A DNA stretch of 32,109 nucleotides from Calothrix sp. CSU_2_0 (lineage in GTDB: Bacteria > Cyanobacteriota > Cyanobacteriia > Cyanobacteriales > Nostocaceae), in NCBI GenBank assembly GCA_012034595.1, contig JAAUPE010000085.1, forward strand, positions 1 to 32,109, in the 5' to 3' direction. Below the pieces are notes generated by a model. The model was not told the DNA's origin, did not search any database, and worked only from the letters and a program-made list of their open reading frames with translations. Below, one piece after another: positions 1 to 9,107 of this stretch; position 1 is the first letter of the stretch, and every line of letters starts with the position of its first letter. The position numbers were made by a program, and so were the translations under genes.

Positions 1-80
1 CCAATCCATCCCATTCCCAATTCCCCAATTCCCCAATCCCCATTCCCCAATCCCCAATCCCCAATCCCCCATTCCCAAAA
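1..80. repeat. STRR-type heptamer tandem repeat (CCCCAAT)
   Basis: About ten degenerate copies of a 7-bp unit, a circular permutation of CCCCAAT, with occasional ATT variants, run up to the start of the flavodiiron gene. Short tandemly repeated heptamers of this kind (STRR1, CCCCA(A/G)T) are known from heterocystous cyanobacteria. The repeat occupies the position where the ribosome-binding site of the next gene would be, and no Shine-Dalgarno sequence is visible. Confidence 0.85.
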
Positions 81-84
81 AATT

Positions 85-1785
85 ATGAATAAACCCCGTG
101 ACGTACAAATTCACCCGATCGCAACTGATACCCGCGTATTTCGTTCTCGCAGTTGGGCACGTTTGCGATTTGAAATCGAATATGCACTTGCTAAGGGAAC
201 TACAGCGAATTGTTATTTGATTGAAGGTGAAAAAACTGCTTTAATTGACCCTCCTGGAGAGACTTTTACCGAGATTTTTCTCACAGCTTTACAGCAACGA
301 GTTGATATAAAAACAATTGATTATGTAATTCTCGGTCACGTTAACCCCAACCGTGCCGCAACATTAAAAGCACTACAAGAAATTGCCCCCCAAATTACTT
401 TTGTTTGTTCCAATCCTGGGGCAATAAATTTGCGTGGTGCGCTAGAAAATCCCGATTTACCAATATTAGTTAAACGGGGTGAAGAAACCCTCGATTTGGG
501 TAAAGGACACCACCTCGAATTTGTCCCCACACCTAACCCCCGTTATCCCGATGAACTTTGCACCTACGACCCACAAACAGAAATTTTATACACAGATAAA
601 TTATTTGGGGCACATATTTGTGGCGACCAAGTATTTGATGAAGGCTGGCAGTCATTTTTAGAAGATAGAAGATACTATTTCGAGTGTGTTATGGCTCCCC
701 ATGCACGGCAAGTCGAGACTTCCTTAGAAAAACTCTCCGATTTGAAAGTGCGGATGTACGCACCAAATCATGGTCCTCTGGTGCGCTACGGTTTGATTGA
801 TTTAACCAAAGCTTATCGAGAATGGTTGCAACAACAAACCTCCCAGGAAAATACTGTGGCATTAATTTATGCTTCAGCCTACGGGAATACCGCAACCGTT
901 GCTCAAGCGATCGCCCATGGCATTACGAAAGCAGGAGTGCGGGTAGAATCAATCAACTGCGAATTTGCAGAACCGAACGAAATCCAAGAAGCAATCGAAA
1001 AATGTGCTGGCTTTATTATGGGTTCCCCGACTTTAGGAGGACACGCACCAACACCAATTCAAACTGCTTTGGGGATTGTTCTTTCTAATGCTGCCAAAAC
1101 CAAACTTGCAGGTGTTTTTGGTTCCTTTGGTTGGAGTGGAGAAGCGATCGATTTATTGGAAAGTAAACTCAAGGATGGGGGTTATCGCTTCGGTTTCGAT
1201 CCTATTCGCGTCAAATTCAAACCTGATGATAAAGTCTTGCAAGAATGTGAAGAAGCGGGAACAGATTTTGCCCAAGCAATAAAACGAGTCAACAGAGTCC
1301 GTACAGCCAGCGTTCCAGCTAGCAGCTTAGAGCAAGCTGTAGGTAGAATTTTAGGGTCATTATCGGTAGTTACCGCCAAGCAAGGTGATGTATCGAGCGC
1401 TATGTTGGCATCGTGGATATCACAGGCAAGTTTTAGCCCTCCTGGTTTAACGATTTCGGTGGCAAAGGATAGGGCATTGGAAGCGTTGATGCATTCGGGA
1501 AATTCATTTGCTGTAAATATTTTGGCGGAAGGAAAGGAATTACGGAAGCACTTTATGAAATCCTACAGTCCAGGTCAGGATAGGTTTGCAGGGATTGAGA
1601 CTCAAGATGCAGCGAATGGTGCACCTGTACTTTCTGGTGCTTTAGCTTACTTGGAATGTACAGTAAAAGACCGGATGGAGGTAGGGGATCATTGGTTAGT
1701 ATATGCGACTGTTGATGATGGGAAAGTTTTGAATCAAGATAGTGTGACTGCGGTGCATTATCGCAAATCGGGAAGCCATTATTAG
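85..1785 (+). CDS. Flavodiiron protein, Flv1/Flv2 class
   Basis: A 566-residue diflavin flavodiiron protein. Cyanobacterial Flv proteins reduce O2 to water with NAD(P)H or photosystem I electrons, as hetero-oligomers of an Flv1/Flv2-class and an Flv3/Flv4-class subunit. Domains in order: metallo-beta-lactamase-like, about residues 30-250; flavodoxin-like, about 257-400 (SAYGNTA at 264-270); and the cyanobacteria-specific C-terminal flavin-reductase domain, about 415-566. The canonical diiron ligand run H-x-E-x-D-H is replaced by H85-V-N-P-N-R90, and the later Asp position by K172 (YTDKLFG), while H229 is kept. This is the pattern of Flv1/Flv2, not Flv3/Flv4. The N-terminal stretch (FRSRSWARLRFEIEYALAKG) also fits that class. 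Flv1 versus Flv2 cannot be settled here. A partner flv3 or flv4 may lie upstream, outside the window. The ATG at 85 has no clear ribosome-binding site. Confidence 0.93.
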   Translation: MNKPRDVQIHPIATDTRVFRSRSWARLRFEIEYALAKGTTANCYLIEGEKTALIDPPGETFTEIFLTALQQRVDIKTIDYVILGHVNPNRAATLKALQEIAPQITFVCSNPGAINLRGALENPDLPILVKRGEETLDLGKGHHLEFVPTPNPRYPDELCTYDPQTEILYTDKLFGAHICGDQVFDEGWQSFLEDRRYYFECVMAPHARQVETSLEKLSDLKVRMYAPNHGPLVRYGLIDLTKAYREWLQQQTSQENTVALIYASAYGNTATVAQAIAHGITKAGVRVESINCEFAEPNEIQEAIEKCAGFIMGSPTLGGHAPTPIQTALGIVLSNAAKTKLAGVFGSFGWSGEAIDLLESKLKDGGYRFGFDPIRVKFKPDDKVLQECEEAGTDFAQAIKRVNRVRTASVPASSLEQAVGRILGSLSVVTAKQGDVSSAMLASWISQASFSPPGLTISVAKDRALEALMHSGNSFAVNILAEGKELRKHFMKSYSPGQDRFAGIETQDAANGAPVLSGALAYLECTVKDRMEVGDHWLVYATVDDGKVLNQDSVTAVHYRKSGSHY

Positions 1786-2101
1786 ATTTTGGATTTTGGA
1801 TACATTCGCTGTCGCTCAGTACAAGCTTTGGATTTTGGATTTTGGATTTTAGGAAAAGCTGAATATTTCAATGAATTTGTAGAGATGCGATATTTCGTAT
1901 CTCTATATTTTTCTGAATTATAGTAGTTAATTTTAGTTTATACCAATTCAAAAGTGATGCCAAGTTCCACGATAGCCTAATAATAACTAGGAAGCATACT
2001 CTTATTATTAGAGTTTTTTATACAAGATAAATTATTTACTGAAATTAAAATAAATAACTTAGCTTTATTTTTTAAAATTTACCAAGAGTAATAAATAAAA
2101 T
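1786..2101. other. Intergenic region with TTTTGGA repeats and a small hairpin
   Basis: 316 bases without a supportable gene. Directly after the flavodiiron stop are repeated TTTTGGA units (about 1786-1800 and 1831-1850). An inverted repeat lies at 1881-1890/1895-1904 (AGAGATGCGA, TATT loop, TCGTATCTCT; one G-T pair). It resembles the short dispersed palindromes of cyanobacteria, or could terminate transcription weakly. The rest is AT-rich. Confidence 0.6.
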
Positions 2102-2338
2102 ATGACTCCAGTCATCTTTCTTCTCGCACTAGTTATAATTTTAGGGGCTGTACTGATATTATTTCCCATCTTCATCGAGTATCTTTATCGATCGCACCAA
2201 TTCTCAGAATCACCACAATCTTTATCTAATTTGGATATTAAAGGTAACATTGCTAGTGGTTATAGATATGTTTGCTGGTTAACAGGTTCAGCAATGATTG
2301 CAGCAGCGATTGTCTTGCTATTTCGGATTGGATGGTGA
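2102..2338 (+). CDS. Small two-helix membrane protein, unknown function
   Basis: A 78-residue protein that I cannot assign to a family. Two hydrophobic segments are clear: residues about 2-28 (VIFLLALVIILGAVLILFPI) and about 55-76 (YVCWLTGSAMIAAAIVLLFR). A polar loop of about 25 residues, rich in Ser and Asn, joins them. This predicts a hairpin inner-membrane protein. It stands alone: the flavodiiron gene ends 316 bases upstream and the efflux adaptor starts 202 bases downstream, so a shared operon is not evident. No strong Shine-Dalgarno precedes the ATG. The reading frame and the amphipathic composition support a real gene, but function is open. Confidence 0.6.
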   Translation: MTPVIFLLALVIILGAVLILFPIFIEYLYRSHQFSESPQSLSNLDIKGNIASGYRYVCWLTGSAMIAAAIVLLFRIGW

Positions 2339-2540
2339 AAACGCTCCAAAATATATCTTGGAAACACCAATTTTTGGTAAAAACATGACTTTTTTCCTAT
2401 TATACTTATGATTCAATATACCAAAAGGGGTATTAATATAGAAGTGTAAAATGACATGATATAAATGGCTTTTTACTTCCAAAAACGATGAAGTTAGAAG
2501 TGCCGATCGCATTCTCATATCCCCATATTATTTTGAATTA

Positions 2541-3857
2541 ATGTATCGATTATCACTAATTATTGTTTTTGGTATGGGATTATTGATGGCTAGTTGTGTT
2601 TCTTTGCCTAAAGAAGCTGCTGAAGCTCAATCGCAACGTCGTGCTGGTAAAGAAAAAAGTGCTGCGATTACACCTGTTGATGTCGCGATCGCACGTATTC
2701 AACCATTGACACAACAGCCAGAATACACGGGTACAACCATACCATTTCGGATTGTCTCGCTGCGATCGCAAGTCCAAGGACAGTTGTTAGCGTTAAGTAC
2801 CGATGTTGGGGATGTTGTCAGACAAGGGCAAACAATCGGACAGGTTGACGAAGCATTGCTTGTGACTGCGTTGAACCAAGAGGAAGCGGAACTTGCGGCT
2901 TTACAATCGGAAGTTGCCAGGGCAAATACCCAAGTAAGTAATGCTCGTGCGGAAGTGGAAAGATTGCGGTTGGAGCTTGTGCAGTCGGAAAACGATGCCA
3001 AAAGACAGGAAAGTTTGTTTAAACAAGGTGCGATCGCGCAACAAATTGCCGAGCAATCCCGCACGGAAGCGCGAACTGCTGCCCAATCGCTGCGGGCAGC
3101 TCAAGAGCAAGTACGTAATCAACAACAAGCGGTTGCCACTGCCCAAGGTAGGGTAGTTGCCCAGCAAGCTTTAGTGAATGAATCAAAAAAACGCCGCAAT
3201 TACGCTAAGTTAATTTCACCAATTGGTGGTGTAATTACTGAAAAAGTTGCCGAGCCAGGTAATTTTTTACAGCCTGGGGGCGAAGTTTTAAAAATTGGCG
3301 ATTTTAGCCGTGTCAAAGTTGTGGTACAAGTGTCCGAACTCGAACTGAGCAACATTAAAGTCGGACAATCAGCGCAAGTACGTTTAGATGCATTTAACAA
3401 TCAAACTTTTACAGGTAGAGTTGCCAGAATATCCCCAGCAGCAGATGCAACAGCGCGTTTAGTGCCTGTAGAAGTGGAAATTCCCAATGTGAGTAGCAAA
3501 ATTGGTAGTGGACTATTAGCACGGGTAAATTTTGCCAGCGAGAATGCTTCTAGGGTTGCCATATCTCAAAGTGCAATCGATGTGGGACAGGTTAAGAATC
3601 GACAAAAGGGACAAACTAATTCGCGATCGCTTTCTCAATCGGCAAATAAACCCCGTCAAGCGCAAATATTTGTCCTCAATCAAGGAGATAAACCAACGGT
3701 AGCACTGAGGGAAGTGACTTTAGGAGCAAGTGCAGATGGCAAGGTGGAAGTTTTATCGGGATTGCAACCTGGAGAAAGATTTGTGACTCGAAGCGGTAAA
3801 CCGTTAAAACCAGGGGAAACTGTTCGACTTTCGATTCTCTCAGAAAATCCTCAATAG
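2541..3857 (+). CDS. RND efflux periplasmic adaptor (HlyD/AcrA-like membrane fusion protein)
   Basis: A 438-residue adaptor linking an RND pump to an outer-membrane channel across the periplasm. A lipoprotein-type signal (MYRLSLIIVFGMGLLMAS, Cys19) suggests lipid anchoring in the inner membrane. Residues about 72-105 and 220-252 form the split biotinyl-lipoyl domain (VQGQLLALSTDVGDVVRQGQ; SPIGGVITEKVAEPGNFLQ). Between them is a long alpha-hairpin (about 106-218), rich in Ala, Gln and Glu with heptad character. A beta-barrel domain (about 256-335) and a membrane-proximal domain (about 375-435, ending in LQPGERFVTRSGKPLKPGE) follow. The pump gene starts 111 bases downstream on the same strand, so the two probably form one transcript, with a palindromic repeat element in the gap. 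No TolC-type gene is in the window. The ATG at 2541 is chosen because it opens the signal peptide. Confidence 0.92.
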   Translation: MYRLSLIIVFGMGLLMASCVSLPKEAAEAQSQRRAGKEKSAAITPVDVAIARIQPLTQQPEYTGTTIPFRIVSLRSQVQGQLLALSTDVGDVVRQGQTIGQVDEALLVTALNQEEAELAALQSEVARANTQVSNARAEVERLRLELVQSENDAKRQESLFKQGAIAQQIAEQSRTEARTAAQSLRAAQEQVRNQQQAVATAQGRVVAQQALVNESKKRRNYAKLISPIGGVITEKVAEPGNFLQPGGEVLKIGDFSRVKVVVQVSELELSNIKVGQSAQVRLDAFNNQTFTGRVARISPAADATARLVPVEVEIPNVSSKIGSGLLARVNFASENASRVAISQSAIDVGQVKNRQKGQTNSRSLSQSANKPRQAQIFVLNQGDKPTVALREVTLGASADGKVEVLSGLQPGERFVTRSGKPLKPGETVRLSILSENPQ

Positions 3858-3897
3858 AAAACTATAAGGGAAAAAATTATACTTGAAACTTTTGTAA

Positions 3898-3951
3898 AGA
3901 CGTTCCGGTGGAACGTCTCCTTAATAAACCTAGACGTTCCACCGGAAGTCT
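3898..3951. repeat. Two facing copies of a short palindromic element (AGACGTTCC/GGAACGTCT)
   Basis: Copy 1 (3898-3918) is a 21-base palindrome with arms AGACGTTCC and GGAACGTCT around a 3-base centre. Copy 2 (3932-3951) has the opposite orientation and lacks one base in its right arm (GGAAGTCT). The copies lie between adaptor and pump and can fold separately or together. The same 21-base element occurs intact at 24806-24826. Confidence 0.85.
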
Positions 3952-3968
3952 CTACTAAATATCAAAAT

Positions 3969-6900
3969 ATGCAGCAACTCGAAAACAAACCCAACAGTAA
4001 CGGTTTCAGTATTAGCGCGATCGCAATTCGTCAACATATTGGTACGCTGATGTTGACTTTGGCTGTAATTGTCATGGGACTGTTTTTTATACAGCAATTG
4101 CCTGTAGATTTACTACCATCAATCACTTATCCTCGAATTGGTGTGCGGGTTAATGCCCCAGGAATATCGCCAGAGGTAGGTGTTGATGAAATTACCAGAC
4201 CACTCGAAGAAGCTTTTTCGGCAACCGAGGGTGTGGTTCAGGTATATTCTCAAACCCGTGAGGGTCAAGTCAATATAGACTTGTTTTTCCAACCGGGGGG
4301 AAATATCGACCAAGCTTTAAATGATGCCACTGCTGCTTTTAATCGTTCCCGTGGTGCCTTACCAGATACAATCGAAGAACCTCGGTTATTTAAAGTTGAC
4401 CCTTCACAATTACCAGCTTACGAATTAGCGCTGACATCCGAACAGCTTCAAGGTGTAGAACTGCGGGTTTTTGCTGAAGAGGAATTAGGACGAGAACTGA
4501 GTGTAGTTCCTGGAGTTGCTGCGGTTGATGTGTCGGGAGGGGTTCAAGAAGAAGTCAGAATTAATATCGATTTAGATCGATTGCAAGCGCAGGGAATCGG
4601 ATTAACCGACATCCTCGACGAATTGCGCGATCGCAACCAAGATATTTCTGGTGGGAGAATTTTGGGTGAAAATTCCGAACCTTTGACACGTACTGTCGGA
4701 CGTTTTCAAAATGCGGAGGAAATTAAAAATTTATCTTTTGAAGTCTCTTCATCTTCCCAGTCTTCCCCAACTTCCACAAACACTTCTAATTCCCCAGTTT
4801 CCACTCCTTCCCGTAGAGTCTATCTCCGGGATTTTGCAGAAGTGATTGACGGTACTGAAAACCAACGGGTATTTGTGACGCTCAACCAAAAACCTGCGGT
4901 AAAACTGAGTATCCGCAAGCAACCCGATGCAAATACCATTGATGTTGTTGATGGTGTGAAAAAGCGAATTGAACAACTGCGTCAAACTGGTTTAATTAAT
5001 GAAGGCATGGTAATTACACCGACTTTGGATGAATCAAAGTTTATTAGAAATTCCATTGCTAACGTCACAAGTTCGGGATTAATTGGCACTGGATTAGCTG
5101 CGATCGCAGTATTAATATTTTTGGGTTCGTTGCGGCAAACTTTAATAATTGTCCTTGCCATACCTTTAGCGACAATGGCTGCAATTATCTTCATGGGGTT
5201 ATTTGGTTTATCGCTGAATGTATTTAGCTTGGGTGGTTTGGCTTTGGGTGTGGGTATCGTTGTTGACAACTCGATTGTGATGTTGGAAAATATTGCCGAA
5301 GGTGCGGGAATGACTCCTGGCAAAGACAGTAAAGCAAATTTGAGTAATCACCAATTACTTCAAAAAGCACAAGCAAGCAGCCAAGAAGTCGAATCTGCCT
5401 TAATTGCCTCAACCAGCACTAACTTAGTGGCTGTACTACCATTTTTGCTCGTTGGTGGATTTATTTCCCTATTATTCAACGAATTAATTTTAACTATTAG
5501 TTTTGCTGTCGCTGCTTCAATTTTAATTGCAGTCACAGTTGTACCGATGATGGCATCGCGAATGCTGGCTTGGCGATTTTCCAGTCGCATTGGTCGCACA
5601 TGGCTATTAAGAACATTTAATCAACGATTTGACGCTGCCACAAGGGGATATGGTAATTTCCTCTTCAAAGTGCTGCAGTTTCGATTATTAATAATTGCCT
5701 TAATCATTATTAGCTTAGGTGGTGCAAGCTTGTGGATGGCTCCGCAAATCCCCCAAGAAATCTTACCCCGAATTAACACCGGACAAGCAAATGCGATCGC
5801 TCAGTTTCCTCCCGGTACACCAGTGGAAGATAACCGCAAAGTCATGGATGCAGTGGACAAGCTGCTGTTAGCGCAACCCGAAACAGAGTACGTCTTTTCC
5901 ACATCGGGAGGAGCTTTGTTTGGTAATAATACCACAGCAAACCCGTTACGGAGTTCCAGCAATGTCACCCTTAAACCCGGTACAGATGTCCAAGCTTACA
6001 CTGAAAGAGTCACCCGTGAATTTGATACCCTGAATTTAGCGGGAACGCGGTTGCGTATTTCTCCCGGACAAGTACGTGGTTTGATTCTGAGCAATTCCCC
6101 CACCAGGGGAGCAGATGTAGATGTAATTTTGCAAGGAACTAATGCCGAAGCTCTCCAAAAAGCAGGAAGAGAGTTACTAACAGCACTCGAATCAGGTGTC
6201 ACCTCAGCCAGATTTCGTCCCGACGCAGATGCTAGACAGCCCGAAATTCAAATTCGTCCCGACTGGGAAAGGGTTGCCAATGTGGGATTAACTGCCCAAG
6301 AAATTGGGAATACCATCCAAACGGCAATTGAAGGAAGTACCCCAACTCAACTACAACGGGGTAATCGTTTAGTCGATGTGCGGGTTCAGTTGGATGAAAA
6401 ATCAGTACAAAGCGCTTCGCAGTTGCAAAGAATACCGTTATTTACGAGTAATAATCGCCAAATTCGCTTGAGTGATGTCGCAAATATTGTCGAAGGACAA
6501 GCACCAGGGGAAATTCAACGCATCAACCAACGGCAAGTATTTATTATTGCTGGGAATTTAAATGAAGGTGCGAGTTTGAGTCAAGCAATTAACCAGGTTA
6601 ATAGTGTTGTCAATTCTTTAAATTTACCCGCAGGCATATCAATTTTACCAAGTGCGGCTGTTGAGTCAAATCAGCAACTCCAAAGCTCATTATGGTTATT
6701 GGGAGGATTAGCGGCATTCCTCGTCTTCGTAGTCATGGCAGTACAATACAACTCCCTCGTTGACCCATTGGTAATTATGTTTACAATTCCCTTAGCATTA
6801 GCTGGGGGTATTTTTGGACTTTATATTACCAAAACAGCGATTGGAGCAACAGTAATCGTCGGTGCGGTTTTATTAGTTGGTATTGTAGTGAACAACGCCA

Positions 6901-7235
6901 TCATTATGATCGAACTAGCGAATCAACTTCGCGATCGCAAAAAAATTGACCGTCGCAGCGCAATTTTAGAAGCAGCTCCCCAAAGGTTACGTCCAGTTCT
7001 GATGACGACTATTACAACCGTTTTGGGGATGTTTCCTCTAGCTTTAGGTATTGGTGAAGGTTCAGAATTTTTGCAACCTTTAGGTATAGTTGTATTTTCT
7101 GGGTTATCGCTCGCGACTTTATTAACGCTGTTCATTATTCCTTGTTTTTACACGACTCTGCACGATTTTCTTGACTTTGGTTGGACAAAATCAATGTTAT
7201 ATCGACTTGGCAAATTGAGGAAACTTTTGGGTTAG
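3969..7235 (+). CDS. RND-family efflux pump permease (AcrB/HAE-1-like)
   Basis: A 1088-residue proton-driven RND exporter, near the family length of about 1040 with extra loops. The layout is typical: one N-terminal transmembrane helix (about 21-43), a large periplasmic half with the pore/porter motif (LPDTIEEPRLFKVDPSQLPAY), a helix bundle (TM2-6), a second helix start (about 575), a second periplasmic half, and TM8-12. The TM4 proton-relay motif reads GIVVDNSIVMLEN, with D433 followed by Asn where AcrB has Asp-Asp. In TM10 the AcrB Lys position is Asn (VNN, residues 974-976). A Ser/Thr-rich insert (about 259-283) breaks the first periplasmic half, and the TM4-TM5 loop is lengthened (about 445-475). 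Substrate cannot be predicted; multidrug, lipid or siderophore export are possible. The outer-membrane partner must be encoded elsewhere. Confidence 0.95.
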   Translation: MQQLENKPNSNGFSISAIAIRQHIGTLMLTLAVIVMGLFFIQQLPVDLLPSITYPRIGVRVNAPGISPEVGVDEITRPLEEAFSATEGVVQVYSQTREGQVNIDLFFQPGGNIDQALNDATAAFNRSRGALPDTIEEPRLFKVDPSQLPAYELALTSEQLQGVELRVFAEEELGRELSVVPGVAAVDVSGGVQEEVRINIDLDRLQAQGIGLTDILDELRDRNQDISGGRILGENSEPLTRTVGRFQNAEEIKNLSFEVSSSSQSSPTSTNTSNSPVSTPSRRVYLRDFAEVIDGTENQRVFVTLNQKPAVKLSIRKQPDANTIDVVDGVKKRIEQLRQTGLINEGMVITPTLDESKFIRNSIANVTSSGLIGTGLAAIAVLIFLGSLRQTLIIVLAIPLATMAAIIFMGLFGLSLNVFSLGGLALGVGIVVDNSIVMLENIAEGAGMTPGKDSKANLSNHQLLQKAQASSQEVESALIASTSTNLVAVLPFLLVGGFISLLFNELILTISFAVAASILIAVTVVPMMASRMLAWRFSSRIGRTWLLRTFNQRFDAATRGYGNFLFKVLQFRLLIIALIIISLGGASLWMAPQIPQEILPRINTGQANAIAQFPPGTPVEDNRKVMDAVDKLLLAQPETEYVFSTSGGALFGNNTTANPLRSSSNVTLKPGTDVQAYTERVTREFDTLNLAGTRLRISPGQVRGLILSNSPTRGADVDVILQGTNAEALQKAGRELLTALESGVTSARFRPDADARQPEIQIRPDWERVANVGLTAQEIGNTIQTAIEGSTPTQLQRGNRLVDVRVQLDEKSVQSASQLQRIPLFTSNNRQIRLSDVANIVEGQAPGEIQRINQRQVFIIAGNLNEGASLSQAINQVNSVVNSLNLPAGISILPSAAVESNQQLQSSLWLLGGLAAFLVFVVMAVQYNSLVDPLVIMFTIPLALAGGIFGLYITKTAIGATVIVGAVLLVGIVVNNAIIMIELANQLRDRKKIDRRSAILEAAPQRLRPVLMTTITTVLGMFPLALGIGEGSEFLQPLGIVVFSGLSLATLLTLFIIPCFYTTLHDFLDFGWTKSMLYRLGKLRKLLG

Positions 7236-7270
7236 AGAACAGCTACAAATGGCACTTCTTATTTAGATGC

Positions 7271-7368
7271 AAATAAATGAGGGGAAATAATCAGGGGAAA
7301 TAATCAGGGGAAATAAATGAGGGGAAATAAATGAGGGGAAATAAATGAGGGCAAACAGCCGTTTGCCC
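7271..7368. repeat. Tandem AAATAAATGAGGGG repeat ending in a GGGCAAAC palindrome
   Basis: Six head-to-tail units of 13-14 bases (AAATAAATGAGGGG, with two AAATAATCAGGGG variants) span 7271-7352. The last unit runs into a perfect inverted repeat at 7349-7368 (GGGCAAAC, AGCC loop, GTTTGCCC), followed by CTACGAA, a form common in dispersed cyanobacterial palindromes. Confidence 0.85.
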
Positions 7369-7407
7369 CTACGAAGAAATATTATGAATTATAAAAACTT
7401 GCAATTC

Positions 7408-7426
7408 AGTCCTTTAAAAAAGGACT
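7408..7426. terminator. Candidate hairpin between convergent genes
   Basis: Inverted repeat AGTCCTT/AAGGACT with an A-rich loop lies between the RND pump (+) and the glycosyltransferase (-). On the + strand it is followed by TTTCG only, so it is at best a weak intrinsic terminator. Confidence 0.4.
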
Positions 7427-7475
7427 TTCGCCATTAGAGAGAGATTTATAATCGAATCGCACTAATCTACTGCGA

Positions 7476-8441
7476 CTAACTAATTAACACAAACTTACGC
7501 AAATTATTATTGTTATTGCGCGATCGCCTTACCAAAACCGCCGTAATTAACAAACGCCAAGCCTGAAGAGATAAAATTGATACATTTACAATTTTTAGAA
7601 TACTACTAATATTTTTAGTTCTAATCGCCACCAAAGTCCAGTGAAGCTGTAAATAATTTCGCATATCCTGCAAAGTCGGAATATTCGCATGGTGCTTCGC
7701 ATCCACCAAAGCGTAGATTTTTTCCTTCATTAAAATATTTGTATCCAAACGCTCAAATAAAGAAAACTTATAATTGCAAGCACCAGTCCAAATCGTGCGG
7801 TAAGCTAAACACTCATTCAGAAAAATTCCATCCCCAAACTGAGCAATCCGAATCCAAGAATCAATATCATCGCAGTTCGTATCTAACTTTGAGTCCCAAC
7901 CCCCAGTTTGTAAAAAAACATCACGACGACAAGCAACTTGTACTGGAGTCCCAAAAGGGAGAAACTCCATCAACATTCCATAATGAATATCAGCTTGCGG
8001 GACATAAAAAGCCAAACCAGGACCAAACTTAGCAGTGCGACTCAATTCTTCCTCATTTTCATTGACCTGCGCTGCCACACAAGAGGCAATAACAGCTTGT
8101 GGACGGAGAGCGATCGCTTTTGCCATCTCCTCCAAACAATTTGGTGCTAAATAATCATCATCATCCAAAAACTTAATCCAATCACCACTACTTTTGTCCA
8201 CACCAGCATTCACAGTTGCCGCATGTCCCTGATTTGCCGAATTACGACAATAAACTAGTCGAGAATCGCCACGCATTAACAATTCTTGCTGTAAACCTTC
8301 CACATAGCTTTGCGTGTCATCCAACGAACAATCATCCGCAACCACCACCTCACAAGACATGGTTTGCTCCAAGGCAGAATTAATCGCCCTTTGCAACAAA
8401 TTTAGGCGATTAAAAGTCGTAATGACAACACTAAATTTCAT
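7476..8441 (-). CDS. Family-2 glycosyltransferase
   Basis: A 321-residue GT-A fold glycosyltransferase that transfers a sugar from a nucleotide-sugar to an acceptor, probably at the cytoplasmic face of the membrane. The N-terminus is typical of the family (MKFSVVITTFNRLNLLQRAI). It is followed by the nucleotide-binding Asp pair (VVADDCSLDDT, about 33-43), the NQGHAATVNAGV segment, and the metal-binding D-x-D region LDDDDYL (D93-D96). The C-terminal third has moderately hydrophobic segments (about 275-300) that may associate with the membrane. The frame can also start at a GTG 9 bases upstream (8450). The ATG at 8441 is preferred because it places the first beta-strand at the usual position. 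No polysaccharide genes adjoin it, so the acceptor is unknown. It is divergent from rplS. Confidence 0.9.
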   Translation of the reverse strand: MKFSVVITTFNRLNLLQRAINSALEQTMSCEVVVADDCSLDDTQSYVEGLQQELLMRGDSRLVYCRNSANQGHAATVNAGVDKSSGDWIKFLDDDDYLAPNCLEEMAKAIALRPQAVIASCVAAQVNENEEELSRTAKFGPGLAFYVPQADIHYGMLMEFLPFGTPVQVACRRDVFLQTGGWDSKLDTNCDDIDSWIRIAQFGDGIFLNECLAYRTIWTGACNYKFSLFERLDTNILMKEKIYALVDAKHHANIPTLQDMRNYLQLHWTLVAIRTKNISSILKIVNVSILSLQAWRLLITAVLVRRSRNNNNNLRKFVLIS

Positions 8442-8586
8442 ACACCTCACACCTGTATTACTTGTCTCATGTTATACAATTCAATTTCAAACCGGCTTCA
8501 CCGGAAACTCATCAAGATAAAATAACTGGACTAAAAAGTATTAGTCGATTTATCATTAGTGATCGTGAGTTTTTCACCACACAACC

Positions 8587-8949
8587 ATGAACGCCCAAGA
8601 AATCATCCGTTCAATCGAAGCGGAACAAATCAAGTCTAACTTACCTGATATCTACGTCGGCGATACCGTTAAAGTCGGCGTAAAAATCAAAGAAGGCGAA
8701 AAATTCCGCATTCAACCCTACGAGGGTGTAGTCATTTCCAAAAAGAATGGCGGCATCAACGAGACAATTACCGTTCGTCGAGTATTCCAAGGCATCGGAG
8801 TCGAGAGGGTATTCCTTCTCCATTCACCTCGCATCGACAGCATCAAAATCATCCGTCGCGGTAAAGTTCGCCGTGCCAAACTTTATTATCTACGCGATCG
8901 CATCGGTAAAGCAACCCGGATTAAACAACGGTTTGACCGTCCCTTGTAG
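8587..8949 (+). CDS. rplS: 50S ribosomal protein L19
   Basis: A 120-residue L19 protein, the normal cyanobacterial length. L19 sits at the interface of the 50S and 30S subunits and contributes to an intersubunit bridge. Recognisable family segments are [20 protein letters not shown], the EGVVI strand, [20 protein letters not shown], the Lys/Arg-rich [18 protein letters not shown] and the C-terminal tail. The gene opens the conserved cyanobacterial cluster rplS, tRNA-Trp, secE, nusG, rplK, rplA, rplJ, rplL. A 158-base gap with no other gene separates it from the tRNA. HIP1 octamers occur inside the coding sequence, as elsewhere in the window. Confidence 0.97.
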   Translation: MNAQEIIRSIEAEQIKSNLPDIYVGDTVKVGVKIKEGEKFRIQPYEGVVISKKNGGINETITVRRVFQGIGVERVFLLHSPRIDSIKIIRRGKVRRAKLYYLRDRIGKATRIKQRFDRPL

Positions 8950-9107
8950 ACTTTCTACATATGGGAGATGATTTATTGCGACAGAGCGTAGCCAGACTCA
9001 AAAGTTCCCCCGACAAAAAAATTGTTAACAAAAATGCCACATTGCGCTATCATAGACAAAGTTCAGCGCAATAACTGAATCCGAGAACTAAATTCGAGGC
9101 AAATCGA

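Noticed and set aside
2318-2518. Minus-strand open frame of 66 codons between the membrane protein and the RND adaptor
   Set aside because: No ribosome-binding site or recognisable features, and it overlaps the end of the small membrane protein gene.
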